Counted from the stretch's first letter, positions 24,695-37,172 are shown. The stretch: DNA of 64,000 bases from Zygnema cylindricum (GCA_037447655.1 JBBHKE010000714.1:1-64000), one strand, 5' to 3'. Numbers and translations are program-made. The notes: generated by a model not told the origin, from the letters alone.

Positions 24695-26864
24695 GTTTGC
24701 GTCGCCATGATCTTACCGTGACAAAAATAAGTACACCAGTAGGTCAATCATACACTAATTAAGTACGTGACGTCCTTCTTAAAGATTGATGCCTCTTTTT
24801 TCAGGCCCTTTCTAGCTGACATACCTGTAGCTAGTTGCTGGTTTTGACAAACAAATAAGTTTATATAAGTGCCCTCACTGTCAGGAAAGTGTAATTGTAG
24901 CATACCCCACTTATTTGCAGCGCTAGTCTGCATAAAAATATGGGATGTCAAATCTATGCCTTTTGATGACTCATGCAATTTTGTGTTTTTAAGGTGGTCT
25001 TGCTATCTACTGTCAGCCAAATTACTGGCTTTTGCCATCTGAAATTGGAGCAAGGTACCTAAGTTTTCACATAAGCGTATACAATTTGCTTATGTCAAAG
25101 CGTTGTAGCCACTCAAATTATGAGCAGAAACAAAATAACATCAGCAAAGAGCTTTTCTATTATCGTCATCGATTGGAATTGAGAATAGCATATTAATATG
25201 ATAGTGCAAAAGACAATGTCTGTTTGACAGCTACAGAATTTGGCTGGTGAAATTGTCTGCCAGTATTTTAGGTATGTGCACCAGCACAGTGGCTGAACAT
25301 GGGTTCCTGCAAAAGCTTTTTGCACTATTTCTGGGTATATATACAGTTCCTGCCTCATAGTAGCACTACTAAATTTACGAATTCCAAGTCCTTATTGGTG
25401 TAACACGGCGCAATTCAAAACAGAAATTGCGATAGATTCCATCAAATTCCAGCTTCATGAATCTGTGAGCTTGTTTTTTTTTACAGCTGTGTGCCTCCAA
25501 TGCGCAATAGCTCCGATGGAACGCCAAAAGACACAGATTTACTAATCTGATAGAAGTTCTTTCAGCCATCTACTAGAAAAAGAAAAGGATGGTGGAGGAC
25601 TGGTCTGAATGGTTTGGACTGCTGGCTGTGTATGCTAACAGAAGAATACGGCTGTGTTTTACACCTAAAAAAATTTAGGACAGAAATAGCGCAAAATGGT
25701 TATACAGTAGAACCTCTCTAAAACAGAACTGTCTTATCCAATAGCCTCCATAATCCAATGCCTGCGTCTGGGTATTATAATACTTTGTAAATTATGACCC
25801 TGCTTGATTCCATTACCTTTCTAATCCAATACTAACCCTCTCTCACGAGAGTTGTTTTGGAGAGGTTCTACTAAAGTGCAAATTTGCCTTCAGCTGGCCT
25901 TCTAACAGTCTAAAACAATTATTGCGATGATTACCAGATAAATTTACACCCAACATATGTAAAAATCAGTGTTACAAAGCAGGGAAATGAAAAGCTAATG
26001 CAGTCAAATCACATTGTGACAACGTGTACAGAGCATTTCTTGAAACAATCTGTTTGTGAAGTGATATGCAGGATTTCTTGGAATGGTCGTACGACACCGG
26101 CATTAATTCAAAAGCAGTTTTGAAGGACTAGGATGCCAATCAATATCCCAAATGTTCACAGCCATTCTCAGCAGCTATGATTTAACCGACTGCTATCGTA
26201 AGCTTCACATGGTAATTGCAGGTTTTAATTGTACAAGTTATGTTTGAACGGTCATCAGCGAGACATACGTTCTCATCATTACCATCGGGACGCTGCAATG
26301 CCCTCCAGCTTTTTTTGAAAAAATCACAAAACAAGCAAAACTTATAATGATTTTTGGCAACTATGGCAAAGAGCCATGCACAGCACAAACAACATCTTAT
26401 TAATTGTCCACAAAGGGAGCCTAAATAAAATTTAGTGCAACAATAAAGCCCAGGAAGTAATCAATTTATACCCATAAGTGAAAACTCATGTATCTGCTAT
26501 ATTGCCAGCATTGTCCAAACAAAAAAGCGCAACTCATCTGGGCATGGTAAAGTAAGATACAGTTTCATGCACTGGACGAAATGACAATGAAAGAAAACCC
26601 GCCTCTTCAATCAGACTTGTAGGCCTTTGAGCAGCATGCAGTGATTATGTGAAATTGCCAAAAAAATTACGAGGACACGCGTCTTGATGCCAAGACATGC
26701 ACCACATTGTAGAGCCAAGATTTTCCTTCAATAGGCAGCCTTAACACATCACAAAAGCTTCTTTACTGGCTCTCAATGATATTACACTGGTATTCTTGCT
26801 ACACCCTCGTTTCAATCTGTTCTCTTGCGAGTATGTAGTGTTTACGGACTTCTCACTGCTCCAC
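24695..26864. other. Convergent intergenic region
   Basis: About 2.2 kb between the 3' ends of the 5'-nucleotidase (plus) and RPL11 (minus). It should hold both polyadenylation regions. I recognise no gene. It contains the pogo-like MITE at 25705-25873. Confidence 0.6.
25705..25873. mobile_element. pogo-like (Tc1/mariner) MITE, 169 bp
   Basis: The left end CAGTAGAACCTCTCTAAAACA is mirrored on the right by TGTTTTGGAGAGGTTCTACTA. The left end is preceded by TA; the right final base and its TA are eroded to A/AA. The terminal sequence matches the CAGTARAACCTC terminus known from Tigger/pogo and the plant Emigrant/Lemi1 MITEs. No coding capacity. Confidence 0.75.
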
Positions 26865-29220
26865 TTAAGAAACTTCCACCTTCTTGTTCAAGATCACACC
26901 CTCGTACTTCACCTGAAACCACTTCATAGAGTCATCCTTTGTCACACGATGTTGGATGCCCACACGGCTCTTTGCACGCCTGCGACGTGCGACACGGTAT
27001 CCCGGCCTCTCCAACACCACAAAGAAGTCCATTCCGTAGATTCCTGTCGATGGGTCATACCTGCCAAAGTAGCCAGAAATATAGTGTTACTTGACAGAAT
27101 CAAGAAACTCAGCATCTCCCATCTACAATTTTTAGGTTATTGAGTCTTCACCTGTTAGGAAAGTTATTCCACTTATGCAACAATATTAACACATTACCTC
27201 TTCCTCTCGTGTTTGTTAAAAACAGCAAAGTCCATCACCCAAGATGTCTCGAAGGTAAAATAGCAACAAAACCATATACATATGACACGCAGGAGAACGT
27301 CCCTGCTAGAGTCTGTGTGATTTCCACTAGTCAAGGATAGGCCCCAATAACCCGGTAACACCCATAATTGTAAGAAGCTAAGATGTGAATAGGGCCCAGT
27401 CAGATATTTGAATTGTCATGGACAAAGGTTTTCGTTAGGCACCCTCGCAATACCAATAGCTGAAGACTACTCAAGGTCACAGCTCCAGACAGTCAAGGCT
27501 TCTTAAACAAGGGGCAAATATTTTTTGTCGTCGATTGCTGGCATGTCAACCATTAAACAAAGGTTTCGGCTGTGCCAGAGTATAAACTGCCATTCAACAT
27601 GATCATCTGAAATTGCACGTTTAATGGTTAACTTTCATGAGATAGGATGACCTAAACTTTCTACTGAAGAATGCGTTTACTCACTTGATACCAAGATCAA
27701 TGTGCTCCTGAATGCCAAATCCAAAACATCCTGTGGCACTGAAGTTGCGTCGGTAGAGCTCGTACTCTTTCACCTTGAGACCACTCTCCAGCAGCTGCAT
27801 GGCCTTCTCTCCACGAACAGTGACATGGCACGAAATTTTTTCATTTCGTCGAATACCGAAGGATCGAACGGTGTATCGAGCTGTGGCCCATTCATACACA
27901 ATTTTCCTCAGTTTGAACATAAACTCTAGGAACAAAGGAATACTTCAAACCCTCACCAGTCCCACATAGCCAGCCCCAAGTAACTCGGTAATCGATAATA
28001 TAGGTCATGTGCAACTAAGTCAATGACCGTCTATATGAGAAATTCCTTCCCTTATTAAACCTTACTCTGATACCACAAGCATGAGCAGCAAGCAAAACCA
28101 AGTGAGTGTCGTCAGCAGCCATAATTGTGCCTGAACCCTGCCTGCCTTCAAGACACTAAGCCTGGCGCCTGTGGCATCCAGGGTTCAGAAAGCAAACAAA
28201 TAAGACCAAGCTGTTTACAGCAAATACTAGGAACAAGAGCATTCAAGACAATCTGCAAGTTCAAAACCCAGCTTCATGAAACCAGCACGAAGAAAAAAGA
28301 CCAAGAAACTTTTGCCAAACCCTAAGGACATAATAAAACCAGGAAAGGACTGCAGGAGGGTCCAAGGGTTTATAAATCAAGCAAGTTGTCGTTGTGAGCG
28401 AATCAGTGAACGCGTTCCCTTGCTAGAGATTTGAGGGTTCTCAAGTTAAAAAATTAAAAAATCATTCTGTCGCGGAACCCTCAAGCCAGTGACCGGAAGA
28501 AACTACCAAATAAAATAGTTGCGGCAACCAGGAGGTTACAGAGATAAGACCATACCCTTTGAAAAGACTGGCTGCTGCCCACTGAGTTGTTCCAACACCT
28601 GATCCAGAATCCAATTCAGAACATTACAACCAGCTAATCACCTATTCTCTTTAATTTCCATGCCTTTGAAAAGCAAAAATACTCAACATAAACCAAAACA
28701 AACACAAAAGCCCTTAACTGCATTGCGCTTTAAGAGTGTGTACATAGCAGCAAATCCAAGTTGTTAACTTAACTACAAGGGCGCCTGTTCACAGTTTTCC
28801 AACTCTAACCCTAGGAACTTTACTGAATACCTTCACATCCTTTTAATATATTCAAAAATGCAAAAAAACGCTGCAAAGGCAGCAACACACCTTTGCTGCA
28901 CGAGTGAGCCTGTCACCGCTCTCTCCGACACAGATATTGAGAACCAGCTTCTGCACCTTAATGTCACGGTTCACATTTTGTTGCTTCTTCTCTGAGGCCT
29001 GCAATCATTCCGCCTCCCAACAGCCTTCTCAGATCAAGCCTATACGAAAGCGACCACTGCTACTGCAATAGCCCCATAGACAAATACATCCTTGCACAGA
29101 ATCTCCTTTCTGCGAGCTTGATTAATCTACCGGTAAGCATCAGAAGCGACAAGAAAAGAGATTAAGAGAATGAATTAGGAGAGGCCGAAAGAAGAGGAAG
29201 GCTGCACATACCAAGCCCAT
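26865..29220 (-). CDS. RPL11: 60S ribosomal protein L11 (uL5)
   Basis: Cytosolic large-subunit ribosomal protein of the 5S RNP. Five exons (minus order): 29212-29220, 28891-28998, 28556-28598, 27685-27880, 26865-27060; 552 nt, 183 residues, which matches the family (about 182 in plants). The protein runs from [11 protein letters not shown] through [32 protein letters not shown] and [18 protein letters not shown] to a basic C-terminal half ([17 protein letters not shown]) that contacts rRNA. The first exon is only 9 nt (Met-Gly-Leu) and ends at TTG/GTATGT; it is supported by the ATG context GCCATGG and phase 0, but is short. The other exons are unambiguous. Confidence 0.95.
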
Positions 29221-32106
29221 GGCTGCAACCTTTTTTTTTTATCACTTCTCGTCCTGTGATGAGCGCTCCCTCTCCTGCTCAGCGCAAGGGGAAAGGGCTT
29301 CTCAGCGCGAAAGCTCCTGATTTACCCTAATCGCCGTAGGGCGTTTCGGCCGACAAAAGCCGTCCGATTTTACTCCCAATACGATCGACGGACAGGAACG
29401 CACGGATGCTCGCCTTTGGCGACTACTGTGCAGTTCAGTGCAATACTGTGCAGTCCTACGCTGCTGCGACAAAGAATGGGAGGGTTTGGCGTTATCTGGT
29501 TTCGTCGATGTTCGACAAGACTTTCCGAACTTTGTTCGCGATTCACGTAGGAATAAGACTGTTATCGAACCATGCGTCTTATTCGTGAGGGGAAAAGTTC
29601 TGCGCTGTGACGGTTTTATCGCACGGTACAGGACAGTACTGTACTGTACTGTACAGTACAGTACCATACTGTACTGTTCCAGTAAAACACGGTATCGAAG
29701 AAGCGTCCTTCAATTGAAGACGAGTTCTTTACAATTTTCTCGACCGTACTAGCCATTTGCCACTACGGTACAGTACGTACTGTAGATTTTTGTACTGTAC
29801 TAAACGGGAAAACTGGTAAAGTCTTTATTTCAAAAAGTGCGATGGAAAAAGCCATCAAGATACAAAGGGGTTTAAAAAGAAAAAAGTACTGTACTGCACT
29901 GTACTATACGAGATGCTGGAAAGTTCTCGTCATCGTCAGGTTCCAACACGATACGAGTATTCGATACGGTATTTTGCTGTACGGTAACCGGAACGCACAA
30001 TCCGACGCTCATAGAATCCAACGAAACGAAAACGAGCCTTCAGGGGATCGCTTGCAATCCTACACCACAAAACCAAAAATCTGAACAAGTAATAGAGATG
30101 AAACTCCCTCAATTTTGACATCCTAAGGAACAACAAGTGAAGGAAATAAAAAGCAAAACCAGCAAAACAGTCCAAGGACAAGTTGGTTGCAGTACTCTAC
30201 ACCGCCAATCGCTATTAGCGTAGAAGTTTCTTTAGCGTATACGAATAATTAACGTGGTTTAAGCTAATTGGGAATCTGGAAATTTTCGAAGAAATCGATT
30301 ACTCTAATTAGGAATTAGGGTTTTTTTTAAATAGTGTGGATAATTTTATTTGAGAATAAATTAAAAATAAAGCGGGACGGGATTAGCGTACACAACGCTA
30401 ATAGCGATTGGCGGTGTAGTTCCAGAAGGTACTTTGAATTCGCAACAACTTGCCTTGGAAAATGCAGTTTTGTTGAATCAGACTGGTGTTCATGTCACGT
30501 GTCACATGCCCATGCTGTTGGTGGAGGCTTACCATTCCATTTGCAAGTGAAACATTGTCCTACTGCCCTTTATTTCCTCACTTTGTCTCTCACATTGCAC
30601 GTTACATTTCGGTGCCAAGGCCGAAACTCCTCACTGGGCAGAAAGAAAACATTTTAACCAGCTACAGCGGCAGTATCCAGCCTGTCGTGTTGGCCCTTGT
30701 TCAATACTTCATCATTTGTAGTGTTATAAATTAAGCTTTTAGGTGACCAGTAGGAAGGAGATCCAACTACATTAAAAATGGTTATACTAGCCAAGCTGTC
30801 GTTTTTTTAGCTGAATGGCTGTGAGTGCTTAAAATCTGAGGTAACAGTTTCGAAAATGACGAATTTTCTCCAAATCAGTTCATACGGGTTCATACTTTTT
30901 CCACATTTATTTTAGTTAAGGGTTTGCTGTTAGGTGAGGTCTCATGCAGAGTGCATTTGATCTCCAGGCATGGCTGCTTTTTCAGTGTTTCCCGCTTACT
31001 TCTGGCTGGCAGGGCTGCTTGTCGGCCGCAGCCTCGTTGTGATACCCAGCAGCAAATGAATAGGAGTGCTCCGGCCACAATTGGCAGATGCAAACTTTGA
31101 AAAAAATATTGAAAATCCAGCTATCACGAGCAACAGACGACCTATTTTCCAGACCGCAGCTTCCATTTCCAGATTTTAAAAAACGTATCCATTTACAACT
31201 TATGTCGTTTAATGCATGTGTCTATATACCCACAAGTCTGGCTCCCCCACCCCCTCTCCTCCCCAGTCCCAATTGCCGGCCCTGCCCCCAAACAACACCC
31301 ATTGCCCTCCACGCCCCCCCTAGCCCCTGAGTTCCCACTGCCTCCCATTCACCACTATTCTCACCCTCCCATCCCCCACCCCCAACAACGTGCCCCTTTA
31401 TAAAAATGACAGCAGCCACAAAAGACAAACCCAAACGGGGAAAGCTTCCCCAGGTGTGCGACAGTCAGCTCACAAAGGGGCACTGGAGGCATGTGGGGGG
31501 GCAGACCAAAAGGGGGAGAGAGCGACAGTGGCAGGAGAAGCCGCTTAAGATTCAATTTAAGTAAAAGCCAACAACCGTTTGTTTGGCGGAAATACAAATG
31601 AAAAAACATAAAAGAATAAAACTCGCGCTCCCCTCAAAAAAGGACTAGAAAAAAGGGCAAAAAGAAAAAAAACTGAAACTATTTCTACCTATCACTGGCC
31701 TGAAAAACTAAACAAACGCGCCGTTAAAGACTACATTCTCCACAGGCCTAGCCACACCACTCTAATTTCACTCACGCCTTATACCCTCTTATCTTTCCCT
31801 CTCTCTCCTTGCCTTCACACCTATAGCAGTAAATCTCCTCCCCCCACCAACTCTCCCTTCCACCCCCTCTTACCCTACAATCCTCACACAGGAAAATTAA
31901 ATCTTAAGCCGCAATCCAATATTCAATTAAGAAAAACAAAACAAACAAAAAAACAAAAACAAGAACAAGGACAACCTAAAACTCTTTTAACCACATTTTT
32001 CCTTTTTATTGTTTGTACGGATATTCTGTCCACGGGTCTTCCAGACTCTTTCCGAACCAACTGAACTTTTCCTGACTCTCTCGATTTAACGCCCCCTTTC
32101 TTCCTT
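29221..32106. other. Intergenic region with GTAC palindromes and C-rich tract
   Basis: About 2.9 kb without a supportable gene. It contains clustered GTACTGTAC-type palindromes (29625-29680, 29767-29810, 29886-29910), the small inverted-repeat element at 30198-30418, and a C-rich tract at 31238-31390. The remainder is AT-rich. Open frames here have no recognisable domain. Confidence 0.5.
30198..30418. mobile_element. TACACCGCC-family MITE, copy A (221 bp)
   Basis: The inverted termini TACACCGCCAATCGCTATTA and complement are perfect for at least 24 bases. The interior is AT-rich. The left flank CAGTACTC resembles the CTGTACTG target of copies B and C, but the right flank does not repeat it, so the target duplication is lost or the right boundary is shifted. 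Confidence 0.75.
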
Positions 32107-35100
32107 TTATTTTCTAGAGCTTTTCGCCGAGCGCCAGTTTTTGGATAACCGCCCTTTCGACATTAATTTCCTCCTTTGTGATCCTTCTGGTTTATCCCTT
32201 CCCTCTCCCTCCCTCTTCCGCCTTCCCTCCTTCTTCCTTTCTTCTCCTCTCCCGTCGACGTGAAAATGCCCGTGCCGGTGGATGTTTATTCGGATCGAAA
32301 TCTGATTTTGGTACTTCGACGCCCGGCTCATCTTCCGTACGGCCGGCCACATGCCCTGGCGGATGCCCATCTTGGCGAGGTCCTTCTGGATGCCCATGTC
32401 CTCGAAGTGGAAGAGGAGGACCTCGGCCGACCCGTCCTCCACTGCAGGGAAGCAGGGGAAGGGAAGCGAGTTAGGAAGAGTTGGGAAAAATGGGGACAAG
32501 GATTGCGGGTGGAAAGGGAGGGAGGGAGGGAGGAAAAGGGAAAGGGAGAAGGGAGGAAGAGAGAGGGAGCGAGAAAGGGAGAGGGGAGAGGGAGAAGGAG
32601 AGAGGGAAAGGGAGAGGGAAAGGAAGAGAGGTAGAGAGGGAGAGGGGAGAGAGGAGAGGGAGAGGAGAGAGGGAGAGGGAGAGAAGGAAAGGGAGAGGGA
32701 GAGAAGGAGAGGGAAAGGGAGAGGGAGAAAGAGAGAGAGAGGGAAAAATAGAGGAGGGTGAGAGTAAGGGAGGCACACAGAAACATGAAGAGAAGAGAGA
32801 ACGAGCGAGAGAGAGGACAGCAGGGCAGGAAGAGGGATAAGAGAAAGAAAGAGGGAGACAAAAGGGAGGAGAAAAAAAAAGTGCGAGAAAGAGGAAATAT
32901 GAGAGAAAAAACAAGGGGAGAGAGGTATTTCCATGACAGTTATCCGGTTAAGTGCCCAGATTTCTGTGCTAACAAGTACAGTTACTAGTGTGGACTGCCT
33001 GCAAAACATCGATGTCCTTTTTGAAGGTTTCTGTTTCCAAAGATTTTGTGTTTATAACACCATATTTAGCAACTAGTGTGAATTATTGGTGCGGTTCAAA
33101 CCCGCAATATGGATGTACTAAAAAAGATGTATATGGGTGAACTGCCCAAAAAAACAACAATGTAATAGATCCGTTGGACATGAAACCTCAGTTGAACAAC
33201 TCGCCTCCCAAAAGATTTATGGGCTAAACCACAACATTTCTGACCTTCTGTAAATAAATGTGTCCGATTCAAGTAAACCATTTACTCGAGAAAACCTCGC
33301 TTCTAAGGAACCAAAAATCGAGCCTCCTTTCGCACAAAATGCAGTTTTCCATACACTTGCCACAATGGGTCGAACCTCACCCACACAAAACAGTGTGGCC
33401 TATATGACTCCGAAAGACACCACCCAGACTCTTTCGACCCTTCAAGCTCACACGTGTGAAAACACAATTGGGAGCCACTTTTTCTGGCGCGCCTAAAGCA
33501 GGTGCACGCTATCTACGACGGACAGATGCTATTTTGTCTTTTAGTGGGCACTCACGTGCTCTGACTCGCCAGCTGGAGTAGAAGACGGGGACTCGCTTGG
33601 GCTGATCCAGGGGAGGCGCTTCCGGGTGAGTCACACCCTGCAAAATAGGACATTCCAGACACGTCAGCAAAACGACAGTCCATTTCATAGAAAATCTTTT
33701 TCACTTTCCATCTCTCGCCTTCTCACTCTCTCCCTCTAGTATCTTCTTTCCCAATTTCCTTCCTTTCCTCCCTGTTATCTCCTTCTGGCCTTCATCTTTT
33801 CCTGTCGCGCTCTCTCCTTGCCTCCATCCCATTTATTATCCTCCCTTCCCTGTTCTCTTTCCACTCTCCTATTTCTTTCTATTTTCCCTAAGTACCATTC
33901 TTAACCTCTCCTCTTGCTCGCTCTCCTCTCCTCCCGCCTCTCATCCCCTTCTCCCTCCGCATTTCCCTCCCCATCTCCCTCCCCATCTCCCGCCCCTCAC
34001 CCTCCTCTCTTCCACCCCTCCCATCACTCTCTTCACTCCCCCTTCCCTCTCCCTCACCTTGGTGACGCAGTAGTAGGTGTTGTTGAGGGACCAGATCCTC
34101 CGACCAATCACGTACTCCCGATCCTTGCAGAAGAACGGAAACTGCCAAACAAACCATCCACCATAGAAACTCCGATCACTTCCTTCCAACTCAATTTCCG
34201 CTCTCTCTCCCCCTCCCAAACCATCCCTGCCTCTCCCTTCCCCCTTCTCCCTTCCTCGCCCCCCCTCCCTCCGCCATCTTCCGTCCTCCACCACTCCCCA
34301 ATTCCTATCCCAAATCCCCCCTCCTCCCTCCTCCCTGTCCTCCCCTTCCCTGTACTTCCCCCCCCCCCCCCCTCCCTGTCCCCTCCTCACCTTCCTGACC
34401 CATCTGACGACCTGCTGCCCCGTGGCCGGCCAGTCCTGCAGCGTGCTCGCGCGTGTGAGCATGGCGTCCCAGCGGCTGGCCAGGCGGAACTCGTCGTCCC
34501 AGAAGAAGTCGCGCGCCAGCTCAGCGCTGCAGCCGCGCACCACCGTACGGCTGCGGTACTGCGTGGGACCCGACTGAGAGGAAAAGGCGGGGAAGACGGG
34601 GGAGGTGGAGAGGGAAAAGAGAAGATGGGAGGAGAAATACGGCAAGGAGGGAACAAGGGGGATGGAAAGGAGAAGGGGAAAGAGAACAAGGAATCGGAAA
34701 AAGGGAAGAAAAAAAGAAAAGAGAAAGACAGCAGGAGGAAAGGAGCAACAAGGGAGCCGGTCAGTTTGCTGATTTAGGAGGAAATTGGACACCGAGGCGA
34801 CAGGAAAGCGTATGATTATTTAAAACAATTTCAAATGGGACAACTTGCAACAAGTGCTAAGAATCACACACCATAAAAAAAAAAAAATCACAACAACGGA
34901 CAAAAACAAACCGAGTGCAGACACACTGCCACTCTAAATCCCCACCACCAAACTTTTCATATTCCCTGCAAAACCCAAAAAAAAGACCGTTTTCCTCCTT
35001 CCTCCGGAAACAAAACCAGCCACACCGCATTCGCTCCCAAAGAAGACTGATTCCACCATATTATGTTTTTATTTCCCCCCCACTGACCTCCGGATCCCTC

Positions 35101-35520
35101 CTCCACGCCGTGTACAGCATCCCGGGAATCTCCTTCTCCATGAGCACGTCCCGTTCTAATGTACGTCTGATCTTCGACCAGCTGATGATTGATTGATTGA
35201 TCTGCCGATTTGAAAAAAAAAAAAAAGCGCCCTCATATATGGTCTGATGCGAAGATTGAAAGCAAAGAGGGATCTTTTCCTCTGGCGCCCATCCTGGGGC
35301 ACTTCATGCCAGGCGCGCCCTCGATCGCACCCGCCAGCAGCAGCAGGGGCCACCTCGGGCGCCACGCCCAGCCGAGCAGCAGGCCCAGCAGCACCGCCAG
35401 CCACACGGGCAGAGCCAGGACCGCCACGTCGAGGACCAAGTCGGCCACCGCGCCCTGCGGCTGCTTCCCAACGCCCAGGACCTCCGACCACACCGCCTGG
35501 GCGCGAGAGAAACGCTCCAT
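32107..35520 (-). CDS. Membrane-anchored START-domain protein (CP5-like)
   Basis: START lipid-binding protein of the plant CP5/At3g13062 type, with an N-terminal membrane helix and a START domain expected to bind a lipid. Exons (minus order): 35303-35520, 35088-35181, 34391-34573, 34058-34141, 33556-33637, 32107-32441; 996 nt, 331 residues. The start is ATG at 35520 (MERFSRAQ). A hydrophobic segment lies at about 27-53, followed by RPRW. START signatures are YTAWRRDPE, ARDFFWDDEFR, VVRWVRKFPFFCKDREYVIGRRIW, TYYCVTKGVTHPE and EVLLFHFEDMGIQKDLAKMGIRQGMW. The exon 1 donor and exon 2 acceptor are chosen by phase (AA/GTGCCC to CAG/CTGG); nearby alternatives exist. The last ~45 residues are Arg/Lys/Glu-rich, encoded by a purine-rich tract. 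Introns 2-5 are extreme purine/pyrimidine sequence. Confidence 0.88.
32470..32910. repeat. Polypurine tract in the last START-gene intron
   Basis: About 440 bases of almost uninterrupted G/A on the plus strand (GGGAGAG units, including GGGAGGGAGGGAGG at 32517-32530). In the transcript it is a pyrimidine tract directly upstream of the last exon. It generates several long false Ser/Pro/Phe or Arg/Glu/Gly frames. Confidence 0.9.
33700..34385. repeat. Polypyrimidine tracts in two START-gene introns
   Basis: C/T-rich sequence on the plus strand fills most of 33700-34055 and 34190-34385, interrupted by exon 4 (34058-34141). The pre-mRNA is therefore purine-rich here, opposite to the tract at 32470-32910. 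A run of C around 34359-34371 is present. Confidence 0.85.
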
Positions 35521-36900
35521 GGGGGGGTGCAAGGGGGGAGAGGGAGGGAGAGGGAGGGAGAGGGAGGGAAAGAGGGAGAGCTGGGAGAGGAGGAGCGGGA
35601 GGGGGGGAGAGAGGAGGGGGGAATGTTTTTTTTTGTGGGAGAGAGGCGGTGGCGGAGAGAGAATTGGGCGGGTGGTGGTGGCTGGATGGTGGAAGCAGGT
35701 GGCAAGGAGGGAGGGATAAGTTCATAAAAGAGGCGGAAGATGAGGGAGGGCGCCGTACAGATATTAAAGTACAAATGGATAACCTCGCGTTATCCGTTTC
35801 GCGCGGCCAATCGCGTGCAGATGTACGGAGACTGGGTCCCGCCCGGAGGATCGCGCGGCCGGCGAGGGAAACCGCGATGCGAACCGGGGAGAAAACGGCG
35901 CGGCGATCCGCGGTACAAGACGAATTGCCGAAAATCTGAAATACGATTTCGCGGGATCTGGACGTGCGATTTGACGCGGGAAACGCGGAGCGGTCCACGA
36001 AATGAAGTGTGAACGCGGATGATTTTTGGCAGGCGCGTACGAGACTTGGCCGACACGCGACAGCGAGCAGCAGGACAGGTCAGAGAGGCAGGGATCCAGT
36101 GCCAGGGGGGAAGGATTTTGTGACACGTGACTCCTCGTCGCCCGGGATATTAAGGTTATCGCGACCACGTCAGCGGGCCGGCCCCAGCCTCGAAATGGGG
36201 GATTCGCGATCGCCAGCTCGGTCGGCGTGAGATCGTGGGAACTACAATTTGCGGCAGGACACGTCTCCGGAATCGCGGAGCTCCAAGCGTCACGTTTCTA
36301 TGTACGAATAGGAGAGTAATATACAGGAACAGCGGCGGCCAATCGGAAGCGCCGGAAACGCTTCAAGGGAGAGGTTACATGTCAGTTTTATAGCAGTGTC
36401 AAGTAGCGTAGAGCTCGTCGTGAGCGCGAATATCCTCTTGAAGGTGGGCGAGGGGAGGACAAAGCACAAAGTTTAGGAACCTTGCGGAGATTGGCTGGTC
36501 GTACATAATGCTGTACGATCAGACAAACGGATAACGAAAAGAAACTTTTTCGACAGCCTCAGCTGTCAGGCGTGACACTACTGCGTACCCCAAAAAAGTG
36601 AATCGCAGTATCGTACGGCATTATATTATACGAAAAGCAAAGGCGGTGTCCTGTACTGTACTTTCCGACTTTGGCTCGACAATTTGGAAACGGAAATGAG
36701 AAGCGGTCGGGGTTTTGTCAACTTTGGGCACGCGGTATGCAGGAGCCGCGAGTTTCAGGTTGCAACCTTTGACGCGCGCGACGCTCCGAGCAGACCAAAC
36801 GGTAGACGCGTACGGAAGGTGCCGTGCACCAGACAATTTTACGATCCGTACAATATGTACTTTCGACGGGACTGAAATATGTATTTTGGAGGACCACTTT
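35521..36900. promoter_or_regulatory. GC/CpG-rich 5' flank of the START gene
   Basis: The first 230 bases upstream of the start codon are G/A-rich (GGGAGAGGGAGG units). They are followed by a CpG-dense segment (about 35780-36360) with many GCG, CGCG and GATCGCG motifs. This differs from the surrounding AT-rich sequence and may be the promoter island. I see no gene; overlapping frames here (up to 230 codons) look like GC-rich artefacts. Confidence 0.45.
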
Positions 36901-36904
36901 ATAT

Positions 36905-37164
36905 CATAGTTCAAAAGTAGGTGAAAGTAGGCCCATACAATATGCCTATTGTATGCAAAACATACAATATGACCTTAAGACCCATATTGTATTCGGACCT
37001 ATTCGGACCAAAAAAAATTTTATTTACACCGTCAGATTCGGAAGATCGGACGGTATCTGATCAAAGTAGCGATCTAAGAAGATCACATGAAAAGCCCATA
37101 ACACAACTTACGATAAAGGCGCCGACCAAAGGCCTACCATAAAAACGCCTACTTTTGAATTATG
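36905..37164. mobile_element. hAT-like MITE, copy 2 (260 bp)
   Basis: The termini CATAGTTCAAAAGTAGG and CCTACTTTTGAATTATG are inverted repeats with one mismatch. The perfect 8-base target duplication CTTTATAT lies at 36897-36904 and 37165-37172. It is an internally shorter relative of 14613-15149, inserted in the opposite orientation; the two share GCCTACCATAAAAACGCC and the ATTGTATG palindromic block. Confidence 0.9.
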
Positions 37165-37172
37165 CTTTATAT

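Noticed and set aside
32107-33009. 300-codon minus-strand frame dominated by Ser, Leu, Pro and Phe
   Set aside because: Only its last part (32107-32441) is the true final exon of the START gene. The rest is the translation of the polypurine intron.
33914-34792. Two overlapping frames of about 285 codons on opposite strands
   Set aside because: They are artefacts of C/T-rich introns running through two real minus-strand exons (34058-34141 and 34391-34573).
35247-35998. 230- and 280-codon frames near the START gene start
   Set aside because: These are GC-rich shadows of exon 1 and its G/A-rich upstream tract, with no domain and low-complexity composition.
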